Shown: positions 24,881-33,436 of the stretch, one piece after another | Layout of the letters: every line of letters starts with the position of its first letter | Numbering within the stretch: position 1 is the first letter of the stretch | Assembly (NCBI GenBank): GCA_949373155.1 | Contig: CASICK010000002.1 | Location: 372,001 to 436,000 of the forward strand | DNA length: 64,000 nt | From: an uncultured Synechococcus sp. | Lineage (GTDB): Bacteria; Cyanobacteriota; Cyanobacteriia; PCC-6307; Cyanobiaceae | Direction of reading: 5' to 3' | Program-made: the position numbers and the translations under genes | The notes under the pieces: generated by a model | Seen by the model: only the letters and a program-made list of their open reading frames with translations | Database searches by the model: none | Told to the model about the DNA's origin: nothing

Positions 24881-25099
24881 TTGAGCGCTCTCCAGTCCTT
24901 TTTGGAGCACTTGCAACGCGATGGGCGTTTGCAAAGACGCGTCCAGTCAGCAATGACAGCCGCTGAGGTTGCAATGATCGCTCAGGAGCTTGGCTACCCC
25001 GTGTCAGGAAGCGAGTTGCTGTTGCTATCTGGCAAGTCACTGAAAGGGATGCGGGTTCTTCGTATCGATCATCCTGGTGAATACCCACACCGTTACTGA
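24881..25099 (+). CDS. Nif11-type leader-peptide-like protein
   Basis: The 72-residue protein has the Nif11 helical pattern FLEHLQRDGRLQRRVQSAMT followed by AAEVAMIAQELGYPVSGSEL. Nif11-like sequences serve as leader peptides of ribosomal peptide natural products, but many stand-alone members have no known substrate role. No double-glycine core follows and no lanthionine synthetase is near, so it is likely a stand-alone member. The start is a TTG at 24881. Confidence 0.75.
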   Translation: MSALQSFLEHLQRDGRLQRRVQSAMTAAEVAMIAQELGYPVSGSELLLLSGKSLKGMRVLRIDHPGEYPHRY

Positions 25100-25437
25100 G
25101 TGAAGCTGCTGGTTACAAGCTCTGATGTGTCTGACGGATTGCATGCGCCATAACGCAAGAGCCCGATGGGAAGGGCTTAGATCAAGTCCAATGAATGCAT
25201 CACGTGGGCGGTGGCACGGGGGTCACGCCCTTTTCATTGGTCTATTGAGTCCATGGAGGAGTTCTTTTCTTCGTCTGTTAGGCCTTTGAATGTGCTGAAA
25301 GCTTGAAAAATCGCGGTTGTTTGTGTTTATCACCACATGAATCATCCTTAATCCCGAAGACTTCTGATGTATGTGCGTGGTTTGCACCATGTTTTGCAGG
25401 TTGGGTGCATAAGTTGAGTACATACGAAACGTCATTG
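25100..25437. other. intergenic region
   Basis: No gene is convincing. An in-frame upstream extension of the 68-residue gene (from 25303) has poor composition and was not used. Confidence 0.4.
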
Positions 25438-25644
25438 ATGTACAGAGTTCAAGAACTGAGCTCCTCCGGTTGGACGGATCATGGAGCGACAACAACCGAA
25501 ATCGAGGCCTTTTGGGCCGCTCATGCCCTCAGCCAGCAGGAAGGACAATCTGCGAGAGTCCTTAACCCTTTGGATGAGATGGTTTGCATCATGAACCGCT
25601 CTGGATCGACTGCGATCCAAACTGATCACGAATTGGTGGCTTAA
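25438..25644 (+). CDS. hypothetical protein (68 aa)
   Basis: The product starts at an ATG (MYRVQELSSSGWTDHGATTT) and is a small soluble protein with a helical middle (EIEAFWAAHALSQQEG). It ends three bases before the start of the 62-residue protein gene, so the two form a small operon. No family was recognised. Confidence 0.65.
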   Translation: MYRVQELSSSGWTDHGATTTEIEAFWAAHALSQQEGQSARVLNPLDEMVCIMNRSGSTAIQTDHELVA

Positions 25645-25647
25645 CCG

Positions 25648-25836
25648 ATGGCTTATTTCAGTCACTACAAACATTTCACGATTCGCTACAAGATGTCTGA
25701 TGGCAGCAAGCAGGAAGCTTGTTTCTATGCATCAGATGCTTGGGAGGCTCGCATTCTTGCCATGGAGTTTTACGAGCACATTCGGCGATGGCCCAACAGC
25801 ATCGACCTTATTCATGAAGTGGGTTGTCGCTTCTGA
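25648..25836 (+). CDS. hypothetical protein (62 aa)
   Basis: The product reads MAYFSHYKHFTIRYKMSDGS, then KQEACFYASDAWEARILAME, an alpha-beta pattern. The composition, rich in aromatic residues, suggests a folded soluble protein. It is the second gene of a tight pair. Unknown function. Confidence 0.7.
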   Translation: MAYFSHYKHFTIRYKMSDGSKQEACFYASDAWEARILAMEFYEHIRRWPNSIDLIHEVGCRF

Positions 25837-25919
25837 TCATTAGCTGCCGAATCTTCCATTAAGTCAAGAAATGGCAAGGAATGGGTTCAGTGGCGTGAAC
25901 TACCTCCAGGATTGTCATC

Positions 25920-26075
25920 ATGACTTTGACTCACTGCCCCCTCTGCATCGGCTTAGCGTTGCTTTCAGCGATTCGAACTACGGCTCACCTCGTGATGATT
26001 GCCCAGCTCGAACGGCGAACTGCAGAGCAGTTTGAGCATCCAGCCAGCGTGCTTGGAACCGTATTTCAACTCTGA
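25920..26075 (+). CDS. small protein with CPLC motif (51 aa)
   Basis: Read directly from an ATG with CCAGGA upstream. The product starts MTLTHCPLCIGLALLSAIRT; Cys-x-x-Cys sits ahead of a hydrophobic stretch, followed by a polar helix (LVMIAQLERRTAEQFEH). It could be a membrane-associated redox or metal peptide, but that is a guess. Confidence 0.4.
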   Translation: MTLTHCPLCIGLALLSAIRTTAHLVMIAQLERRTAEQFEHPASVLGTVFQL

Positions 26076-26593
26076 ATTTGGTGAGGGCATGCTCTCATCA
26101 CTATGAGTGGTGAGACAATGGTCATATTCCCAGGATACGAGCGTTTCTTTGCTGCCAGTGATGGTCGGTAGGCAATAGAGGCATCTAGAGACTGAGATCC
26201 TTACCTCCTTGAGTCCTGTCTTTCGGTCACCCTGAGTTAAATCGATGGGTCCAGAGGGTGGAACGCGATGACACAGTGATTTCCATTAAATCCAGGCGGC
26301 TGTTTGGTTTAGTGGAAATCACCCTTTGTGAAAATCAAAAGAATTGATATGGAGAGATTTAGGATTGGGAAATTTCCAATAATTGATAATGCGCAATACT
26401 CTTAAACTCGATGGATGGAAAAATATGTATGGGTATAAATTTTGAGTCCGTATGAGAAATTAGATTACCTTAATTTAGGGCTTGCTAAGTCATAAAGTGA
26501 AAACTTCATGACTCGATACGTGTAGTTTTCAACGTGAAACAGCCATAAATAAAATGGGAGCCTTATTGGCAGACATCTAAAGGAGTAGATGGC
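26076..26593. other. AT-rich intergenic region with an inverted repeat
   Basis: No gene was recognised. The stretch contains the long inverted repeat at 26276-26322. The remainder shows no obvious hairpin or ORF. Confidence 0.4.
26276..26322. repeat. long inverted repeat (hairpin)
   Basis: GTGATTTCCATTAAA (26276-26290) pairs with TTTAGTGGAAATCAC (26308-26322) over 15 positions with one G-T pair and a 17-base loop that is GC-rich. There is no T-run after it, so it is more likely an RNA structure or protein site than a terminator. Confidence 0.5.
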
Positions 26594-26758
26594 TCATTTA
26601 TTTGCAATCACCCAAGCAGTGGCGACTCGTTGCTTGAGGTAAAGATCTGCAAGATGCCTGGCAAGCTCTTGAAGTTGCTTCACGTCAGTTGTGGAATCGA
26701 TCTGTCGCTTGATGGATTCTGATTCGAATTGCTGAGCAAGAGTGGCTTGCATGGCCAT
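26594..26758 (-). CDS. small helical protein (54 aa)
   Basis: Read directly from an ATG at 26758 (a second ATG lies at 26752). The product reads MAMQATLAQQFESESIKRQI, then DSTTDVKQLQELARHLADLY, an amphipathic two-helix protein with no cysteines. The composition and lack of stops argue for a real gene; similar sequences are familiar in picocyanobacteria, but no function is known. Confidence 0.6.
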   Translation of the reverse strand: MAMQATLAQQFESESIKRQIDSTTDVKQLQELARHLADLYLKQRVATAWVIANK

Positions 26759-26831
26759 GCCTTTAATTCCCGTACCTTAAAAACTCTTCATGGGGACTGC
26801 GGGCCACGGTTGGCGGAGCGAGGCGCCAAGA

Positions 26832-26849
26832 TGTAACGAAATCGTTACA
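26832..26849. promoter_or_regulatory. perfect palindrome upstream of the 79-residue gene
   Basis: TGTAACGAAATCGTTACA is a perfect 8-2-8 palindrome ending 6 bases before the ATG at 26856. It overlaps the expected ribosome-binding region, so a repressor bound here would block expression. Confidence 0.55.
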
Positions 26850-26855
26850 AAGCTC

Positions 26856-27095
26856 ATGACTGTTGGTGAACTCGTGCTCGAAACCCTTTCCAGCGGTGTA
26901 ATTACGGAAGATGAGGTCACTTGGCTAACTGATCATCTTCAGACCTTTTCGCGACCTGAAGAAGCAGCTGCCATCCGCTTGGGTCGTCTCATGGATGAAG
27001 GTCAAGTCAATCTCGGGTGTCGTGTCTCGAAGCGTTGGCTGCATCATCGTGAAGTCCTTGTGGATTGGATTGAACCTCTCGGTCGTCACAGCTGA
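26856..27095 (+). CDS. hypothetical protein (79 aa)
   Basis: The product starts MTVGELVLETLSSGVITEDE and continues VTWLTDHLQTFSRPEEAAAI, a helical protein that ends with a basic region (CRVSKRWLHHREVLVDWIEP). The ATG at 26856 was used because the longer frame (from 26790) crosses the palindrome. The function is unknown; it may be regulated through the palindrome. Confidence 0.7.
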   Translation: MTVGELVLETLSSGVITEDEVTWLTDHLQTFSRPEEAAAIRLGRLMDEGQVNLGCRVSKRWLHHREVLVDWIEPLGRHS

Positions 27096-27544
27096 TCATT
27101 GTTGAGCGTGTCAACTCGAATGCCTTTATTCATCAACATGATCAATGGTTCTTAATTTCAGACAAGCAAAGATGAGTCGCGAGTTTTAACAACTCTGCAC
27201 TAAGAAATGTTTTGGTCAAAAGCTTCACTGTTATTTTGAACTTTCCAAACGTCTAATTCCTTAGTGAGCTTAATGGTTTATTTGATCGAATACTTTTTTC
27301 TTTTGATTAAAATTAGCCTTACTTGTCAACGTCTTTTCGGCAAACTAAACACCTTTGGAAATTTCTTAGGTTTGGTATTGTCGCAGTTCTATTTTTGGAT
27401 AATTCTTGATAGAGACATGCTCGTTTTGCGATAATCTGTCAGAGTGGCTCATGAATAAGCTTTTTGACTTACTTCTTGAGCTTCGACAATGCTCAATTAT
27501 TTGCGCACCTTGTTGAAATTCATCCAGTCTTTAGTATATTGTGA
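27096..27544. other. AT-rich intergenic region
   Basis: No ORF of substance was seen. It is AT-rich and resembles other spacer regions of accessory segments. Confidence 0.4.
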
Positions 27545-27943
27545 ATGTATATGGTGGAGAATATGCTTAAAAGGCTGCGTCCGGCAAACAAGATGGAATT
27601 ATTAGTGGGAATTGGTTTCTCTTTGCTTGGGTTCTCCATTGGTTCACTTCTAATTGGAAAGACATTAAACAGTAAAATTCAATTGGATTCGCCTAACGAA
27701 GTTGATAAACCTGCATCTAAACCTTATTGGAGTGAATTATCTCCTGATGGTAAAGCTCCAAATGTCACTAATCCTCACGCAGAAGATAGTAAACAATTGC
27801 TAAAGAAAGATCAACCATCCGCTGCTCCCTCTCTAGATAATAAATTTACAAGTTTGTCTCAGGAACAAAAAAATTGTGTTATTTGGAAGAATGCATATCC
27901 TGAAGCTGCTTATAAGCTAAAGCAGGGCGATGCATGTTATTGA
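27545..27943 (+). CDS. membrane-anchored hypothetical protein
   Basis: The roughly 132-residue product has one N-terminal hydrophobic helix (MELLVGIGFSLLGFSIGSLL) and a soluble, Ser/Pro/Lys-rich region that ends with two cysteines (NCVIWKNAYPEAAYKLKQGD, then ACY). The ending pair could form a disulfide in the periplasm. An ATG at 27563 is an alternative start. No family was recognised. Confidence 0.6.
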   Translation: MYMVENMLKRLRPANKMELLVGIGFSLLGFSIGSLLIGKTLNSKIQLDSPNEVDKPASKPYWSELSPDGKAPNVTNPHAEDSKQLLKKDQPSAAPSLDNKFTSLSQEQKNCVIWKNAYPEAAYKLKQGDACY

Positions 27944-28051
27944 CTCATGATGACCACTCTTCTTCATTGAGTCTTCATCATATGAAACTTGCATTTCTCT
28001 TTTTAGAGTCTGCTCTAAAACAATGAAGCTTTTAGGTCTGTCACCATGACC

Positions 28052-28082
28052 CCATGGCCCGGCTTGGAGGCCATGGTTTTTT
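28052..28082 (+). terminator. rho-independent terminator
   Basis: CCATGGCC (28052-28059) and GGCCATGG (28069-28076) form a perfect 8-bp stem with a 9-base loop, followed by six T. It lies 109 bases after the 27545-27943 gene and points the same way. Confidence 0.8.
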
Positions 28083-28162
28083 GATGCACTTGAAATTGTC
28101 GCTGCATTAATCTCTTGGTTTATGTGGACGTCTGTTCAGTTGTAAGAACGGCCACACCTCCA

Positions 28163-28327
28163 TCAGCTCATTCGCTGCTCCTGAGTTCTCAGCATTTCAT
28201 AAGCTTTCCATAATCCACTAACCTCTGAGCATGTGAATTGCTTGTCACAGACTCGATACTTCCCATTCCCAACAGCATCAATTGTTGAACCCTTGGATGT
28301 TGCGCAGATTCTGCTGAGAAAGGCCAT
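28163..28327 (-). CDS. small soluble protein with two cysteine pairs (54 aa)
   Basis: Read directly from an ATG at 28327 to a TGA at 28163-28165. The product reads MAFLSRICATSKGSTIDAVG, then NGKYRVCDKQFTCSEVSGLW, with cysteines at residues 8, 27 and 33. Codon use looks real. No family was recognised; the spacing could suit a small disulfide-bonded protein. Confidence 0.5.
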   Translation of the reverse strand: MAFLSRICATSKGSTIDAVGNGKYRVCDKQFTCSEVSGLWKAYEMLRTQEQRMS

Positions 28328-28697
28328 TGGATTGACTCAGTTATCCACGGTCTAGGTCAGCATCTGGGTATTCCGCCCGTTTTGTGGCTGTTCCTTTTCA
28401 GAACGAAATAGATTTTTGCAGAGAATAAAGACTTGTTGCATTACCTGGTCTTTTGATATCAACGTATTGCTCGTACTAACCAGATCCACTGCCAAAATTT
28501 TGTACTAGTCGATTATCATTTCTTTTTCTTCGTTTGACATAACCTAAGTCGATATTATTGTTTTATCGGTGCTTGTTTCTTGCTGTCTAATTCTATTAAT
28601 TAATGCTTACCTATTGTCCTTAGAGTAATTGGATGTGTGATGACAATTCTCACACTTCAGAATATTGCTACTTAGTATAGTCAAAATACTGCTCTCA
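28328..28697. other. AT-rich intergenic region
   Basis: No gene was recognised. It probably contains the promoter of the DUF427 gene. Confidence 0.4.
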
Positions 28698-28982
28698 ATG
28701 AAAGCAATTTGCAACGATAACATTCTCGCCGAAAGCGATGATATTGTTTATGTGGATGGAAATCCCTATTTTCCTCGTGAATCAATGCATGTCCAATACT
28801 TTCGCGACTCTCGACATACAACGGTTTGTGGTTGGAAAGGTACGGCGCGCTACTGGGACTTGATTATTGATGATCAGATTACTATGAATGTGGCTTGGAG
28901 TTATGAGACACCGAAGCCTGATGCCGAAGCCATTCGTAATCGGGTTGCTTTCTATTCTGGTAAGGGTGTTGTTGTCTCTTGA
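28698..28982 (+). CDS. DUF427-domain protein
   Basis: The 94-residue protein has the family pattern: AICNDNILAESDDIVYVDGN, YFPRESMHVQYFRDS, HTTVCGWKGTARYWDLI and NVAWSYETPKPDAEAI. DUF427 is a small beta-rich fold of unknown activity found in bacteria and fungi. The ATG at 28698 was preferred to an upstream start because the conserved sequence starts there. Confidence 0.85.
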   Translation: MKAICNDNILAESDDIVYVDGNPYFPRESMHVQYFRDSRHTTVCGWKGTARYWDLIIDDQITMNVAWSYETPKPDAEAIRNRVAFYSGKGVVVS

Positions 28983-29229
28983 AAGCTCTGAGCCAGTTTC
29001 TTAATTAACGCAATATAATTTTCATCTTTTTCCTAAGTCAATTTTCGAAATCCCTAGAAAAAACTTATTCTTCGATTCTCATTACTATTTACTTGATTGA
29101 AATGGATGCTGTGTTGGGCAGGCTTTTGCTCTCGTGCTCATCCATTCTTATTTGTTTTACTAGTATGCATTAATGCTAATTTTTTCTGTTGATGACCTAG
29201 AGTAAGTTTTTAATTGATATTATTGTCAC

Positions 29230-29445
29230 ATGAAAAGTGATTTATCTGAAAATCTGCGATTAAGTGCAAAAAAGTTAGATTCGAATCCTTCTTTGTATCG
29301 TATCGTTCGTGATGATCTTCAGGAGGATTCAATCACAAAGTTGCATTTTTCTCGTTACGATGATGCTTACGATGAGTTAGAGCGTTTTTATGCGGATCTA
29401 TGCTGTTCTGACGAGAGAATTGAATACTCGATTGTTTTGATTTGA
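29230..29445 (+). CDS. hypothetical protein (71 aa)
   Basis: The product reads MKSDLSENLRLSAKKLDSNP, then SLYRIVRDDLQEDSITKLHF and an acidic end. It is a soluble alpha-beta-like peptide, without membrane or signal segments. It sits alone in an AT-rich region. No family was recognised. Confidence 0.55.
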   Translation: MKSDLSENLRLSAKKLDSNPSLYRIVRDDLQEDSITKLHFSRYDDAYDELERFYADLCCSDERIEYSIVLI

Positions 29446-29826
29446 TTCTTTCTTCTTGTTGAGGTTCCCTTAGGATGTTGATTCTATGGGCCAGATTCTT
29501 ATTGTTTAGCATTAACCCAGCCTGTTGTATTTTTAGTGAAATGAGTTTATAAGTCATCATTCATGTTTTTCTATGGTAGCTACCTGATATTTCTCCTGCG
29601 CTATTGGATGCGATATTTTGAATTTTGCCACTTCATATGTTTCGTGGTGTATCCACATGTCAGCGGTTTTGTTCGTCATGCGATTTTTTGATAGCTTTAC
29701 ACAATTTAGTCATAATCTTGAGTAAATCGATACTCATGCTCTGTTGGCGTATGTTGTCACTAGGATTTTTACATCACATCTCAATGTGGTGTAGAAGGCC
29801 GGGTGATGGGGATTACTTGGCAGAAG
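29446..29826. other. AT-rich intergenic region, possible small RNA
   Basis: A longer frame at 29625-29951 was rejected as coding. The right end holds the hairpin pair described as a possible small RNA. Confidence 0.35.
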
Positions 29827-29853
29827 ACCACTCATGTTCTGAGTGGTTTTTTT
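29771..29853 (+). ncRNA. possible small RNA with two hairpins
   Basis: ACATCACA (29771-29778) and TGTGGTGT (29785-29792) form a first stem, and ACCACTCA (29827-29834) with TGAGTGGT (29840-29847) form a second one followed by a T-run to 29853. No ORF ends close upstream, so the terminator may belong to a small RNA. The 5' end is unknown. Confidence 0.35.
29827..29853 (+). terminator. rho-independent terminator
   Basis: An 8-bp stem, ACCACTCA/TGAGTGGT, with a 5-base loop and seven consecutive T (29847-29853). Confidence 0.8.
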
Positions 29854-30095
29854 GTACCCACTCAACTTGGCTTATGAGATGTGTTGAATGGTCTTCTTTT
29901 GTCCTATCCTTCTCGAAATTGACTTATTTTCTCCACTTAAACACCTATTGAGCCAACTTTTAGGGAGTATTGAGAAGTTCTACTCCTTTCAGGCATTTTA
30001 ACTATTTATATTGGCTAAGGTTTGGTAGCATTACAAGAGACAGGTCGTTTGAAAATGTAAAATTAATTTTATAATTAATCAATCCTTTTTATTCT

Positions 30096-30239
30096 ATGAC
30101 CCCAACAGAGATTCTACGTATCATTGTTATTGTTGCCTTTCTTGGCTTGGTGATTTTGGCGTTTCAGCTTACCAGTGGAATTAGCGATTCTGACCCTTCT
30201 GCTGAGATGCAAGAGGCTATGCCAGCCTTGTTGGAATGA
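30096..30239 (+). CDS. small single-helix membrane protein (47 aa)
   Basis: Read directly from an ATG to a TGA at 30237-30239. MTPTEILRIIVIVAFLGLVI and the next residues form one helix; the tail is acidic (SDSDPSAEMQEAMPALLE). It is a convincing small membrane protein with no known family. It converges with the 65-residue gene. Confidence 0.6.
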   Translation: MTPTEILRIIVIVAFLGLVILAFQLTSGISDSDPSAEMQEAMPALLE

Positions 30240-30257
30240 TGTTTAGATCGATAGTGG

Positions 30258-30455
30258 CTAGTGATTTGAAAATAGTTGCTTCTTGCATGCATCCAATGTG
30301 ATTGTATATCTCACATTGCGTTTGTCGTCTACAACCCTATATATTTTACCCGTAGCCATACATTTTGTCCGAGCATCAACAAATGCTTTGAACTCGGTTT
30401 TCCTGGTGACTTCTGGTGTCCAGCTTTCATTGGACAAGTGTTCAATCGTGTACAT
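30258..30455 (-). CDS. hypothetical protein (65 aa)
   Basis: The product reads MYTIEHLSNESWTPEVTRKT, then EFKAFVDARTKCMATGKIYR, a small beta-rich soluble protein with basic and aromatic residues. The frame ends just after the convergent small membrane protein gene. No family was recognised. Confidence 0.5.
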   Translation of the reverse strand: MYTIEHLSNESWTPEVTRKTEFKAFVDARTKCMATGKIYRVVDDKRNVRYTITLDACKKQLFSNH

Positions 30456-30644
30456 CAGGATCTGAGCGTTATCGATATGCTGGCCTTGATTTGGACAAAA
30501 GTGTGCGATCTACTGAATAAACTTGGGATCAGAAAGCCTTTTTAATTGTTCCAACGCATTCCTGAATTTTTTATTTAGTTTCACACTGATAACCATGCAC
30601 TTGTGCGAAGCCATCGAACGGTCCGCTTGGTAGTTCTGATCGAG

Positions 30645-30770
30645 TCATCTTGTACTTTCTGTTGGTTCCAGACAGCGGTTTTGACGTTCAAAGGCTTGTG
30701 CCTGACTCAATTTGCTGAGCAGCTTATGGATGTCATGAGTAGAGAGTTCTCCATTTGACGCCCACTTCAT
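30645..30770 (-). CDS. small helical protein (41 aa)
   Basis: Read directly from an ATG at 30770. The product MKWASNGELSTHDIHKLLSK is followed by LSQAQAFERQNRCLEP, a charged amphipathic helix. Evidence is limited to composition and a clean frame. Confidence 0.4.
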   Translation of the reverse strand: MKWASNGELSTHDIHKLLSKLSQAQAFERQNRCLEPTESTR

Positions 30771-31103
30771 CGACGACAATTCGTATTTTTGAAGGGGTGT
30801 GGGCATCGACCAATTAATTAGGTATTTGAGCTTACGTTGGATCTTGAAATCAGAACAGGCTCAACCTCCTGTTTGCCCTTCAGAAATTCTGTAATTCGCT
30901 GCTTGCGCTTGTGTTCCCTTTTCACCAGATGGTTTCAGGGGGGTGAGTGAATGCTTTCTCCCTTGAGCATTGCGCAACAGGAGCCCAAGCGAGCATGATG
31001 AAGAAAACATGTAGATATCTGCAGTGAACAGCGGTCCTTGTTGCCCCATTCACCAATCCACGCCCGACTCACCTGACTATCGGACTGATCCAGCCTTGAT
31101 TTG

Positions 31104-31202
31104 ATGTCATCTGTAGCCCCTGCCTCTTCTACGGAATGGCGTCGTTGGGATATTGAGAGTTGGAGTCGTCGCGCCAAGAGGGCGACGCGTTATGGCCAGT
31201 AG
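31104..31202 (+). CDS. possible short basic peptide (32 aa)
   Basis: Read directly from an ATG to a TAG at 31200-31202. The tail, EWRRWDIESWSRRAKRATRY, is strongly patterned with Trp and Arg. The antisense frame also is open, so confidence is low. Confidence 0.3.
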   Translation: MSSVAPASSTEWRRWDIESWSRRAKRATRYGQ

Positions 31203-31607
31203 CAGATGGCAACAGCTTATTTCTTGCATGGATTAATGTAGGCATGATCATTGTGGCTTTCAAATTCTTTATTTGAAAGTGTTTGTATTTGTTTGATTGT
31301 GAATGATAAGTGTACTGAAATCTCTTGCTATGAATGGGGTTATTTGCTAGCAGTGGTTTTGAATCATGGTTTTTATCGTTTTGTTTGGTAACTCTTGGAT
31401 TGGCTGAGCGTTGAGTCACCTCGATGAATTTTCTTTCAGTTGTGCCCCCTCAGTCTTACCGTTGACTTTTTATGGATTTCTTGGATGAGCTTGAACGTTG
31501 AGGGCTATCGAAATGCCCCTCAGTTTTAGGTTGATGACCCAATTGGCCTAGGCCGGTCATCTGTTGCTGTCGGTAAGGCAGACTGGGCATAGGTTAAGGA
31601 TCCAAAC
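31203..31607. other. intergenic region
   Basis: No gene was recognised on either strand in this AT-rich stretch. Confidence 0.4.
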
Positions 31608-31802
31608 ATGGCAACAGCAGAAGAGAAGCGCACCATTACGAAGAAGCGCCTTCAGGAACTGCGCAATCTGTGTCGAGAGCATTACAACGTGCTTATTGAG
31701 GAGGGCACCATGCCAGACGCTGCAGATGTTCGCGTGACGAATCAAAAGCTTGAGGAACTCATGGAGCTTCTCGATGGAAAAATTAAATGGGACAACGTTT
31801 AA
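31608..31802 (+). CDS. hypothetical helical protein (64 aa)
   Basis: The product reads MATAEEKRTITKKRLQELRN, LCREHYNVLIEEGTMPDAAD and ends with an acidic helix (LEELMELLDGKIKWDN). It is a soluble, charged three-helix candidate. It is likely conserved in picocyanobacteria; function unknown. A bidirectional hairpin separates it from the cyAbrB gene. Confidence 0.7.
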   Translation: MATAEEKRTITKKRLQELRNLCREHYNVLIEEGTMPDAADVRVTNQKLEELMELLDGKIKWDNV

Positions 31803-31968
31803 TTATTTACTTTTAGAGGATTTGACTGAAGTGTCTTCTTTGGTTGGAATCAAGAATCAATTTTATGCCTGAATTCCTTTAATCGTTTGATTGGTATTTA
31901 TGAATTATATCATTTTCTTCGTTTGATCTGTAATTCAAGCATTGTTGAATATACTCGGTGAGTTAAGA

Positions 31969-32009
31969 GCATAAAGAAGAGAGACTTATAAAGCCTCTCT
32001 TCTTTATGC
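31969..32009. terminator. bidirectional terminator-like hairpin
   Basis: GCATAAAGAAGAGAG (31969-31983) and CTCTCTTCTTTATGC (31995-32009) make a perfect 15-bp stem with an 11-base loop, between two convergent genes. T-runs are short. Confidence 0.6.
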
Positions 32010-32023
32010 TTTGCTTACAGCAA

Positions 32024-32389
32024 TTACTCTTCAGTATCTTCCGCTCCTTCCGGGATCAGACGAATTTGCCTTTTACCAAGCTTGATCGTGAAATTATCGC
32101 CAGGCTTGAGTTCAAGCATTGCCGTATATGCTTTTCCGATCAAAAGATTTCCATTGCCTTGCACTTTGGCAATGTAGCTGAGCTTGCGACCACCTTTTCC
32201 AATTCCCCCCGCTCCGCCACCGAGATCAATCCCTTTGGCGTTTAGGAGAGCTTCATAAAAGGCAGTGAAGTTCACTCGATCACTTCCATCTTTCTTTTGC
32301 GAAACGTAGCCACATTGGGTGGCTAAATCGGTTTTGGACACATCGCCAAGATCTTTGACCTTCGTGAGTAGATCTACACCAGTAAGCAT
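32024..32389 (-). CDS. cyAbrB-family transcriptional regulator
   Basis: The 121-residue protein has the cyanobacterial AbrB order: an N-terminal helical part (LTGVDLLTKVKDLGDVSKTD, then QCGYVSQKKDGSDRVNFTAF) and the C-terminal AbrB-type swapped-hairpin DNA-binding domain (GRKLSYIAKVQGNGNLLIGK, KPGDNFTIKLGKRQIRL). cyAbrB proteins are nucleoid-associated global regulators of carbon and nitrogen metabolism. The ATG at 32389 gives MLTGVDLL, the usual family start; a TTG at 32398 lies upstream. Confidence 0.9.
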   Translation of the reverse strand: MLTGVDLLTKVKDLGDVSKTDLATQCGYVSQKKDGSDRVNFTAFYEALLNAKGIDLGGGAGGIGKGGRKLSYIAKVQGNGNLLIGKAYTAMLELKPGDNFTIKLGKRQIRLIPEGAEDTEE

Positions 32390-32698
32390 TTGGGACAAGC
32401 CTCAACAAACTATTACTAACAGATTCTCCTCATCTTCGTCAACTATTTGGATTGATTTGACTTTTCATTGTGTATTTGTTGTTCGGCTCTTGTCATGTCG
32501 ATCAAGCCGTTTCTCTCTTGCTTGTTTTCTTTGGATTTGATTGCTCGAGCTGCAGTGTCTGGCCTTCCCTGTTACTTTTCACTGTTGGATTGATCACTTG
32601 ATGGCTCCTGGACAGATTGAGCGCATTTATCGTTCTGTTGTGCTCACTTGCGCTTGGCTTTTCTCTTTCGGTTGATTTTTGTTCTGGTCGCAGCTTTG
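32390..32698. other. intergenic region
   Basis: No convincing ORF or RNA. It should contain the promoter of the cyAbrB gene on its left. Confidence 0.4.
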
Positions 32699-32929
32699 CT
32701 ACCCATTTTCATGCAATTGGGATAAAACCCTTGCAGCTAAACCTCTTGAAATCCTTCTTTCGATCAATAGGTTGCAAACCCAATCGAACAGGGGAGGATT
32801 GGCTGGGTTCGAGGTCAGCCGGCTTTGCAAGAGCTTCAGCTCTTGCTTTGTTTTGATTCCTCGTAAGGCATCAATCAGCATGTCTTCGCCTGTTGTGGCT
32901 TGAATCATGCGTTGAGCTGTGCTGGTCAT
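32699..32929 (-). CDS. hypothetical helical protein (76 aa)
   Basis: The product starts MTSTAQRMIQATTGEDMLID and continues ALRGIKTKQELKLLQSRLTS, followed by a region with NPPLFDWVCNLLIERRISRG. All predicted structure is helical. An upstream start at 32962 adds 11 residues. No family was recognised. Confidence 0.6.
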   Translation of the reverse strand: MTSTAQRMIQATTGEDMLIDALRGIKTKQELKLLQSRLTSNPANPPLFDWVCNLLIERRISRGLAARVLSQLHENG

Positions 32930-32990
32930 CTGCCAAATGGATTCTTTGCTTCGTTCTGGCACGCCTTGCCTTGAATTTGCAAATCTTGTT

Positions 32991-33345
32991 TCACTCGCGA
33001 ATCAATTGGCTTCTTGGCTTCGCTTTTAACTGAGGCTTTACAGGAGATTTCCTTGTCCTTGCAACCCTTTTGGGAACTAGGTGCCAGGCATCCAAGCTCT
33101 TGTTGGCGTAATTTTGCCTACTGGTCTGCCAGCTTTTCCAGGGAGTTGGCTGTTCGATACAGCTGGTGTGAAGCTTGCGGGCTGATCCCGTCAATGGAAC
33201 TCGCTGAATAGATGCTCCCATCCCAGGCCAGATATTGGATGCCTTTGTCTTCGCTCCACATCCAGCCGAGCACATTAATGAAAGCGCTGCCATCTCTGAC
33301 GGCGTGAACGTTTGAGAAGGCTTGAAATTCGCTAGGAATGTTCAT
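32991..33345 (-). pseudogene. hypothetical protein interrupted by one frameshift
   Basis: MNIPSEFQAFSNVHAVRDGS starts a small beta-rich domain with LGWMWSEDKGIQYLAWDGSI, ending HQLYRTANSLEKLADQ at a TAG. The next frame continues YANKSLDAWHLVPKRVARTR and a lysine/arginine tail to a TGA at 32991-32993. If one base near 33120 is surplus, the protein is about 117 residues. The joined frame has consistent composition, but no homologue was recognised. Confidence 0.5.
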
Positions 33346-33436
33346 TGCGATTCTGATTATTGGCATGCTCATCATTTGCAGTTTGGCAACGGATGTCTTG
33401 AAGGACCACATCAGTTGCAAGCTGTCTTATCCCCGC

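Noticed and set aside
29625..29951. 108-codon + frame in the AT-rich region
   Set aside because: Composition is cysteine-, tryptophan- and phenylalanine-heavy, and the frame runs through a strong terminator hairpin.
30861..31177. Two minus-strand frames of 60-80 codons
   Set aside because: Irregular composition and no sensible starts; a short + frame in the same place is somewhat better supported.
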